Part shown: one piece after another, positions 1-9,100 of the stretch
Numbering within the stretch: the stretch's first letter is position 1
Layout: each line of letters begins with the position of its first letter
From: Baffinella frigidus
Lineage: Eukaryota; Cryptophyceae; Cryptomonadales; Baffinellaceae
NCBI GenBank assembly: GCA_026770585.1
Contig: MU646366.1
Span: forward strand, 82,035-94,911
Direction of reading: 5' to 3'
DNA length: 12,877 bases
Program-made: the position numbers and the translations under genes
Notes under the pieces: model-generated
Told to the model about the DNA's origin: nothing
Database searches by the model: none
Seen by the model: the letters and a program-made list of their open reading frames with translations, nothing else

Positions 1-51
<51 letters not shown>
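1..51. repeat. Poly-G run of 51
   Basis: An unbroken G homopolymer begins the window and cuts exon 17. It may be real, but a perfect run of this length at a sequence end is typical of an assembly or read artefact. Confidence 0.9.
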
Positions 52-54
<3 letters not shown>

Positions 55-116
55 CAGCGTGGTGCATGGCCTGGAGGACCTCGACGCCGCACGCAACGTC
101 CCGTGCCGGCGCGAAC
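52..116 (-). CDS. PPR exon 17, cut by the poly-G start of the window
   Basis: CTTCCGCAG|G begins a phase-2 exon reading FAPARDVACGVEVLQAMHHA, then GA. Joined to exon 16, it gives FSEAVWGFAPARD, with the RD and the helix B methionine at the same motif positions as in exon 4/5. The reading runs straight into the homopolymer at positions 1-51, so its end is not seen. Confidence 0.55.
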
Positions 117-3100
117 CTGCGGAAGGGAGAGATGAAGCGTCAGCGAGAGAGAGATCGTGTGTGTGTGTGTCTGTGTCTGTGAGAGGGAGAGAGAGCACGC
201 GCTCTGACGCGAGAGAGAGAGCACGCGTCAGAGCGTGTGTGAGGGAGCATGCGAGCGGACCACGAGGGTTTCGGGTTTCGGGTTCCGGTTTCCGGTTTTC
301 GGGTTTCGGGCGTCGTGGTTCGGATTTCAGGGTTGGGTTTCAGGGTCTAGGTTCTAAGATTGAGGGATCAGGGTGCAGGATCAAGGAATGAAGAGTACCC
401 CCAGACAGCCTCCGAGAAGCGTTTTGCAGGGTCGGCGCTCCCCGCACCCCTCATCTTCTGCGAAGCGCTTTCTGAGAGGGAGGGCAACAGCTCCGAATCC
501 CGTCCCATGATCGAGAGCTCCACCTGCCGTTCAGCGAAGAGTCACCCTCGATGTACTGAATCCACTGAAAGAGTGAGTCACAGGTTGCGCGCTAGGGGGT
601 AACGCTCTCGTGGATCACTCGTAAAGATGGTCAAAGATCGAGGGGTGTTCTGGTCCCCGTGACCCTGGCTGTACACAATCGACTAAACGAAAAAGTTGGT
701 ATCGTACAAGAAATTCACCGGACGCAAAATTTGCCTCGGGCTGGACCCTAGGTTGTATAAACAAAAAATGAGGGACCCATCGCATCTCGATCTGGGGTAG
801 GGTTTTGGGCGTCGGGTTCGGGGGTTCGGGTTGAGGGTTTGACGAGGCGGGCACTCCGAGTGAGGCAGAGGTAGGCATAGGCAGTACCATATCGGAGAAG
901 GTCTGCTCCTGCAAGCCCAGCTTTCTCGCGCGAATCGCGTGCAACACCTGCAGAGAGACGCTTCAGGCTCAGAGGTACACACCTATGCAGCACACGCAGC
1001 GCGCCTCACGCGATGGTCGCTGCCTCTCCTCACAAGAGGTTGTCACTGCCCCGAGCGATTGCCACTCGTGTGCGTTCGGCACACGCGATTGTCACTTCCT
1101 CTCTTCCGTATGGAGCTATACACGTTCTCGCATGAAACACACATCCAGAGGGCTCGATGCCTTCAGACATTTGCTCTTCTTGGCACTTCTCATACACGCG
1201 GGAGGAGGGGAGGGGGCGCCTCGAAAAAAAATGGGAGGAGGGGGGAGGAATGCCTCTCGAGAGGATTTTGGTGTGAAAACGATGAGCGAACCCGACAGAG
1301 GCAGAGCTGGGAGCAGGGGGGGGGAATGTGCCTCGAGAGAGCGGGCGAGAGCAGCAGCGAGGAGGGGCGCGTTCTCTGCCGCGTCCCGCGCCGCTTTCTC
1401 GGCGCTCACTATCCGAGCCCGCCCGTCTTTCAGCGCCGGCCCCGGCGCGTGCCGTACGCTGTTGGCGTCTGCCGCGAGGGGGGAGGTGCGGGGTCGTCAG
1501 GGGTGAGGGTTGATGGTTTAGATTGGGGGTGAGGGTTGGTGGGTTTAGGGCGGGTGCAGGAACGGAGGTGAGGGTCCATGGTTCATGGTTCATGGTTCAT
1601 GGTTCATGATTTAGGGGTTGAGAGATACAACCCCATGTTGGTGGATCCACGGCATGAGCCTGCGCACGTCCAGAGTCACGTCCAGGGTCACGTCCAGAGT
1701 CACGTCCAGAGTCACGTCCAGGGTCACGTACCGGATATGAGCAGCCCAAGCAGGGGCTCGAGACAATCATCAGGAAGGCACCCACCCTTCTTTCAAAATA
1801 CCCCTTCGGGCAAACCATCAGTCAACTGGGGGTTACACATAGCCATAATTACCATTGTTTCAGTGTCATGAGAGTCCCCCTCCGACCCAAAGGGTCACGC
1901 CCAGATCGGGGCACGTAGAGCGTTTGCGGTAATTGTTGTCCGTTTTGGAAAGGCGGTTTTCCGGTTTCCCGGTTTTCATTTGTACCAGAAGTGTCCATTT
2001 AAAGTTCGTAAAAATATTTTAAATAGACACTTCTGGTACAAATCAAAACCGGGAAACGGGAAAACCGTATGTCCAAAACGGACCACAATTACCGCAAACG
2101 CTCTACCAGCAATGATCAGCCCGGGCAGCGCCGCGAGACATTCATCTGGCAGGCTCCCCCCCTTCGGGCAAACTATCCTTCCGGCAAACTATCAGGGTTT
2201 ACACCCAGCCAGATTACGTATTACTTCAGTGTCGTCCGAGCCCCCCTCCCACAGGGTCACGCCCAGATCGGGGCACGTACCAGCAATGAGCAGCCCAAGC
2301 AGCGGCGCGAGACACTCATCAGGCAGGCTCCCCCCCTGCCCCCAAGCCTGCCCCTCCCGCTCCCCGCGCGAGGCTTTCCCGAGGACGAAGGCGCCCCATG
2401 CGGCGTCCACCTACAGGAGAGGGGGTTGGGGTTGAGGGTTGGGGGTCGGGGAGGCGGCACCGTGAGGTAGGCCCGCCTCGGGAATGGCATCCACCTGCCC
2501 AGGCGAGCGTCAGGAGAGCGTCCCGAAACCCTCAACTCTGAACTTACTTTTAGGGCCTCTTTTTGTACCATAATTTCCTCTTTGTGTACCATAATTATCT
2601 CATTGTGTACCAGAATTTCTCTAGATGGACTGTCTTGCGCAGTAGACATCATTCTGGGCAGGGACAAAACACAGAGGATACGGGGGCGCCGTCTGGGGGG
2701 GGAGCGCACCAGAGAATTCCACTGCGCACTCCCCCTCTCCGCCAGCTGGCTCCCCGTGAGTGCGCCCATCACCACCGCGCGCAGCATCCGGGGCGTCGGC
2801 CGCAGCCCACCGTGCATACTCGCCTGTTTCAGCACCTGCAGACGCAACCACGCGAGTCACGGTCACACACCGAATCCTTGCTCTGTGTAGGACTCTGCCA
2901 TCACCACCGCCCGCAGCATCTGGGGCGTCGGCCGCAGCCCGCTCGCCTGTTTCAGCACCTGAGGGAGCCGCCACGCGCGTCACGCACCGAACCCTTCCAA
3001 GGTTTTGACGCTTCACCCACGGAAGAGGGGGCGCGGAGACCAGTCAAACGACTGTGGGTTCAGGGCCCAGGGTGAAGGGGGTAGGGTTTAGGGTGTGGGT

Positions 3101-6100
3101 CAGGTGTTTCACGAGTGTGCCAGGAAGACCATGCGGGGGCGGCGCTGGGTTCAAGGTTAGGGTTTAGGGTTTAGAGTTTGAGAGGTGGGGCGTGGGGTCT
3201 GGGATTTGGGATTTGGGGTTTGGGGTTGGGGCGCGTCGAGACTGGGTAGGCAGCAGGGGATCGGCACTGGGCCTCCACGCTTCACATCGTGTCCATGTTG
3301 CTTTCGATCCGTAATCAAAACACGTTTCTCTCCTTCACACATGGAAGGGAGGGGCGTAGAGAGACCGGGAAGGCAGCGGAGGGGCGGTGCCGGGTTCAAG
3401 GTGAGGGTTTGGGGTTTAGTAGGTGGGGCATGGGGTGTGGGATTTGGGATTTGGAATTTTGGGTTCGGGCGGTTGGAGACTAGGTAGACAGCTGGGGGGC
3501 GGCGCTGGGCGGCGAGACACTCCACGATCACCAGATACGTCTCCAGCTGCAGCTTCTCGCCCTCACAGCTCACTACAAAGGGATTACGTGAATAACCCAT
3601 AAGTGAATAATCCATGGGACTCTACAGTAGGCAATACCGAAGGGACCTGGGCTCATCTTACGGATATCCCAACCGATTTTGGTTAATGATTTGGCAGAAA
3701 GCTCGGTGTGGGTCACGGCAGATGGGTCGCGTCGAGACCAGGTAGGCGGCGGGGGGGCGGCGCTGGGCGGCGAGGCCCTCCACGATCACCAGATACGTTT
3801 CCAGCTGCGGCTTGATGCCCTGCGGATTATAGTTTAGGAATTAGGGTTTAGAGTTAATATTTGAGAGGTTACGTCCCCCACAGGACAGCACTCGAGGTTG
3901 TGCGGGTGTTGTAGAACGGCATGCAGAGTAGTTGGCCGCCGAAATAATGCAAAATCGGTAAAAGCAGACGGTGCTGGCACACACATGTCAGCTGTACCAA
4001 TTTTTTATTATTTTAGCGGCCAGAATCCTTGCACACCGCTCTACTGCCCACCGCTCTGCAAGATGATGCGGTACGTTTCCAGCTGCGGATAGATGCCCTG
4101 CAATGTCCAACGCCACCATTGAATCAGGACTTGTTTGGACGCGACCCACCGTACCGTGGTTGTAAAGCCATGCATGGTAGAGTTTGTAACGAGTCGCGTC
4201 GAGAGAAGTCCTCATGCATCATTATAGTATTCTGCATGCGCCCGGACTTATTTGGACGTGACTGTGGTACAAAACTTTGCTTTTTTTTATATTTGGGTTG
4301 TAAAGCCATCAATTGTTAATTTGACCTGTGGTGTGAAAGACATCAAATGTGCAATTGACCTGTGCTACAAAACGAGGCACGGCGCTAGCTAGCTCTGCCT
4401 CACTCTGGTTGACCGACAATTCGCAAGTTGACATGCTGGGTGTGCGGCACAAATCCTACCTGTGTGCGCATTTCGTCGAGGAGCTTGGCGGCGCTCCCAG
4501 CCTGCCGGCAGTTGACCAACACCTGCTCTCGTGTTGAGGGTTTAGGGTGGTTCAGGGTTCGGAAGCCACTAAACCCGGCACACTCTCAATCGTGAAAAGT
4601 CACAAGATGGCCTTTGGTGGCCGTGCGTGATGCAGCGGTCTGGGCTGTAAAGCGCGGAGAGAAAACGGAGCACGGTCCGACTTTCTGGAGCTCTGCCTCA
4701 GTCTATTTGGGCTCACCAGCCTGCCGGCAGTTGACCGACACCTGCTTTCGGGTTTCGGGTTTAGAGATTAGAGTTCAGGGTGTGAGAAACCCTGCACCCG
4801 GTACGCTCTGGTCGCGATGTGCTCCGTCATCAAGCGCTGCCTCACTCGGGTTAACCGACTATTCTCAAGTTGACACACTGGGTATGCGGTACACATCCGT
4901 TAACTTTGGAGCGGAAAAGAGCCTGACCCCCCAAAATTGGTGAGGCCAAATAGACTGGCTAGACCTTGGCGAGGGCGGCGTAGAGGAGGTCACTCGGCAA
5001 GGTTGAGTGTTGAGGAAACTATAAGCCTGCTAGACTCTCACGCGTCAAAGTCACATGGTGACATTCATGGAGTAACCCATACGTGGATAGCCCGTAGACC
5101 CTACGGTAGCCAATCCGTAGGGACGTAATGCTATTCCCAGGGGTATCCTAACGGAAAGACCATAATTCCGTAGACCGATGTGCGGCTGGGCTGCAAAGCA
5201 CGGAGAGAAAATGGAGCGCAGTGCGACCTTAGCGAGGGCGGCGTAGAGGAGGTCACTCGGCGCGAGTTTTGTCTGCCGCATGTGCTCCATGATCTGCCCC
5301 GCGTGTAAAGCGTTCAGTGTAACGCATTGTAGTGGCAGACCAGAATCCGTTTGGCTGAAGCACCAGACTAGAAAAGCACTAGACTAGAATCCGTTTGGCG
5401 GTGGAGTGGAGCACCATGATCAAGGTTTGGGGTTTGGGGTTTCGGGGTTGGGGTTCATGGTTGCATCATCTTCTTATTCAGGATTTGCCTGGCCGGTTGA
5501 GCGTGTAGGGGGTACGGGTTATGTGGTACGGTATACCTCGAACGCCTGAAGGAGGAGGAGGAGGTGTTTGGGAGCAATTTAACTCCCGTAGTTAAAATCT
5601 TGGTGTTAGCGCAGTGGGACATCCGTAGTAACAACCCTGGGCCCCTACAGACCGCCTACCCAGCGACATAAGGCGTATCCACGGATGGGTTATTCACGAA
5701 ATCCGATTGTGGTCTGCTGTGTGGTTACCTCGAATGCCTGGTGAGAAAGGTGGTACCTGGCGCATTGGGATATGACTGTCACAAACATGCAGATGTCTAT
5801 TTGGGCTCACCATTTTCGTGAGCCCGGGCTCGTTCTCGCTCCACAGTTGACGGATTCGTACCGGGAACCTAGCATGTCAACTTGAGAATAGTCGGTCTGC
5901 AGGAGGCAGAGGTAGGTACCTCGAATGCTTGGTGGAGGAGGTGGTGTTTGGCGCAGTGGGACATGAGGGTCACGAACGTGTAGATGTCTGGCCGCAGCCC
6001 TTCTTCCCGCATCTGCCGACATAGGCCAGTCCGTCAGAACCTACCTTCAGAACCCAACCGTCTACCGCCACATCCTAGCTTTTTCTGGTTATGTTTGCAT

Positions 6101-9100
6101 TTTCCTGCACACCCCATCAACCTACCGCCACAGTTTCCTGCACACCCCACCAACCTACCGCCACATCCCAGCTCTGCCTCGGTCTGATTTGGTATCACCA
6201 ATTTGGTCAGCCCGGGCTCTTTTGCACTCGGATTTCTATTCAAAGGACCAGACTGTTCTGCGGCAGACGCAGGATGTCAACTTGTGAACGTGTGTCAACT
6301 TGAGAATAGTCTGGTCTTGTGAATAGTCAACGTGTGAATAGTCTGACGCAGGGTGCCAACTTGTGAATAGGCGACGAAAGTGGAGATGTCTGGCCGGACA
6401 TTTTGAATAAACCCTAAGCAATAAGACATTTAAAATAACCCCTAAGCAACAAGACATTTTGAATAACCCCTAAGCGATAATGCACGCCCCGCAGCGTGCA
6501 ACCACTGGGAGAATCGCGTCAAAACGGGAATCCCACTCGCCGCAACAATGTGGGATGTGTACCACAAAACCACTTTCAAAGCGAAACGTCGCGTTCTGGC
6601 ATTCCCACGTGTGATCTGGCGTGGACAGGAGTGGTCTGGAATTGACTTGATGACTTTGGGAAGGGTTTCAGGACTGATCTGGATGTAGACGCGGGGAGCG
6701 CTGTAGCGGAGGCAGGTGCCCAGCACCTCATCGCATCACCTGACATCTATTGCACAGCGCGTCCATCTATAGGATTCCCGGTACAAATCTCGGCAATTTA
6801 AGCCCTAAAAGTGCGAAACGGCGGTTGTGGAACCAAGCTGAATGTGAGATGGAGTGTATGAGGTGGCGGGAGTAGACTTGGTTGTAGACGCGGGGAGCGT
6901 CGGGGGGACGGCCGTGGCGGAGACACGTGCCTAGCACAACGTTGTACAGCTCCGTCGTTGGCGCCACCTGATATGTCCCGTTGATGGAATTTATGGGATG
7001 CCCATAAAATCGCGAAATCCTGGGTGTGGCAAAGCGGAAGCCAGCCGAGTAACATGTTGTACAGCTCTGTTGTTGGCGCCACCTGCCGTTGATGTTTTGT
7101 ATTGGATACCACTATGAAACTTATCGGAGACCTATATTTCATTGTTGATCAAGTATATCGGATACCCCCAAAGTCGCAAAATTCTGGGTGCTACAGAGCG
7201 GAATCCAGCCGAGCGTCTCCTGCCGTTTCGTTGCAAAGAGAGAAACCTGCGTTTATTACGGATCGGAACCAACATGGTCACGATGTATTTCCTTCCGTGA
7301 AGGCCTAAGCATCCCTTCGGAGTTCGGGGGGTGCGGTTGATATTCCCCTTCACGTGGTCAAAAAAATGATTCGTTCGTTCAAACATGAAACAACCCCCGA
7401 AATCTGAGAGCGGGGAGCGGAACATTTTCTTCCTTGATGTGGTCGAACAGCGCCATCGCGCCAGCCATGGCCTTTCGCGTATCCACCTCGGAGACGTCAT
7501 GGAGTACCTCCAGTACAACTCCCTAAACACGGTAAACCCAGGCAAATCCCCGCCACACTAAGGTTTGGAGTTTGGGATGTGGGTTGTAGGCGCCACATTT
7601 TGCTCCTTGCTATGGTCAAACAGCGCCGCCGCACCCGCCATGGCCTCACGCTTCTCCACCTCGAAAACGCCTTAAGTCATCCTCCTTGCGAAGGATGACT
7701 CGGGTTAAGTCATCCTCCTTGCGGTGTTCAAACAAACACATAATTCAACAGGTCGGGGGGTGCGGTGGGGGGTACGTTCTCCTCCTTGATGAGGTCAAAG
7801 AGCGCGATAGCCCCCATGACAGCGGCACGCTTGTCCTCATGAAAGACTCCCTTCGAGTTCATCCAGGACTTGCCAAGCGCGAGGTATGTGTGGATCGTAG
7901 GCCGGAGGCCGGAGGAGAGCATATCCCACGATAGCGCCTGCGGGAGGGGGGGGTTCCAAGGAAAGCTGAATCAGCTGAAAACACCATCCATTTTTTCATG
8001 ATTTTCTGCCAATGGATCCAATCGTGGTGGGAAAGGTGGATCCATTGGCAGGAAATATTGAAAGGCCTTGCTGAGTGCGAGGTCAGTGTGGATCGTGGGC
8101 TGGAGGCCGCAGGATAGCATATCCCACGACAGTGCCTGAGAGGGAAGATAAATCAAATGTGAAAGAGAATACATATCAGCTTGGACCAAAGGTTTTTTTT
8201 TGGAAGAAGGTTGGATCAAATGACAGGAGAGTGTGAACATCAAGGTACATCAACGGAAGGAGACACGCCGTAGGTGTGGATCGTGGGAAGCAGCCCAGAG
8301 GATAGCATGTCCCACGCAAGAGCCGGCAGGGAATCTTGCCAAAGGAAATAAACCTGCGCGAAAATAGGGAACATTGCCAAGGGAATAAAGGGAATATTGC
8401 CAAGGGAATACATCAGCGCGAAAATAAGGGGTTGGCAAGAAGGTTGGCGCTCAGTCCGACCCACTCACCCCTCGCACCCTGCAACCTCCCAGCTGCACGG
8501 ACCCGCCACAGGCGGTGAAACACCCGCATCTTGCATCTAGTAACCTGCACCGCACGCGGCTACCGGTAGGGTGGTCACCTCCTACGGACGGTGCGTGTTC
8601 CTAAATTCGAACAACCGCTGTAAGCTAGGATCTTACAAGCCTTTGAGCATCCGTTGCTCAAGGCAACGGAAGGCCCTCCCCCAGCCCCCGGCTTCGAGCT
8701 TTATAATAAGTACCTGAGCGCGCGCGGTATCGCCGGTGGAGGCGACGGCTGAGATGGCCACGTTGTACACGATCGCGTCACAAGCCACGCCTTTCGCCAC
8801 CATCGAATCGAACACCTGCCCACGCCAGACCACACGAGGGAATTTTAGAACGCGACGTTTCGTACTACTAAACGAGTGTGCGCTTCCCGGTATAGCACAA
8901 CGCATCGTCCTTTCCACGACCGGGCGCACGTCACACGCCACGCCTTTTGCCACCATCGAGTCAAAAACCTGCCCACGCGCACCACGCCAGGTCACAAACG
9001 GGCGTTTGCCTACACCTGATTCTGGAAATGTGAACCAGGTTTGTACCAGGTGAACGCGAAAAGTCAATAGCCCCATAATTTGGGATTACGGTCGCGTCAC

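Noticed and set aside
939-1532. Long open frames on the plus strand
   Set aside because: Composition follows simple repeats and the antisense of minus-strand exons. No family resemblance, and frames run through telomere-like tracts.
3058-3230. A true telomere or subtelomere
   Set aside because: Repeats are short, degenerate, scattered through introns and mostly in one orientation. There is no terminal array.
6397-6480. CRISPR-like array
   Set aside because: The 28-bp units are directly adjacent with no spacers, in eukaryotic intron sequence.
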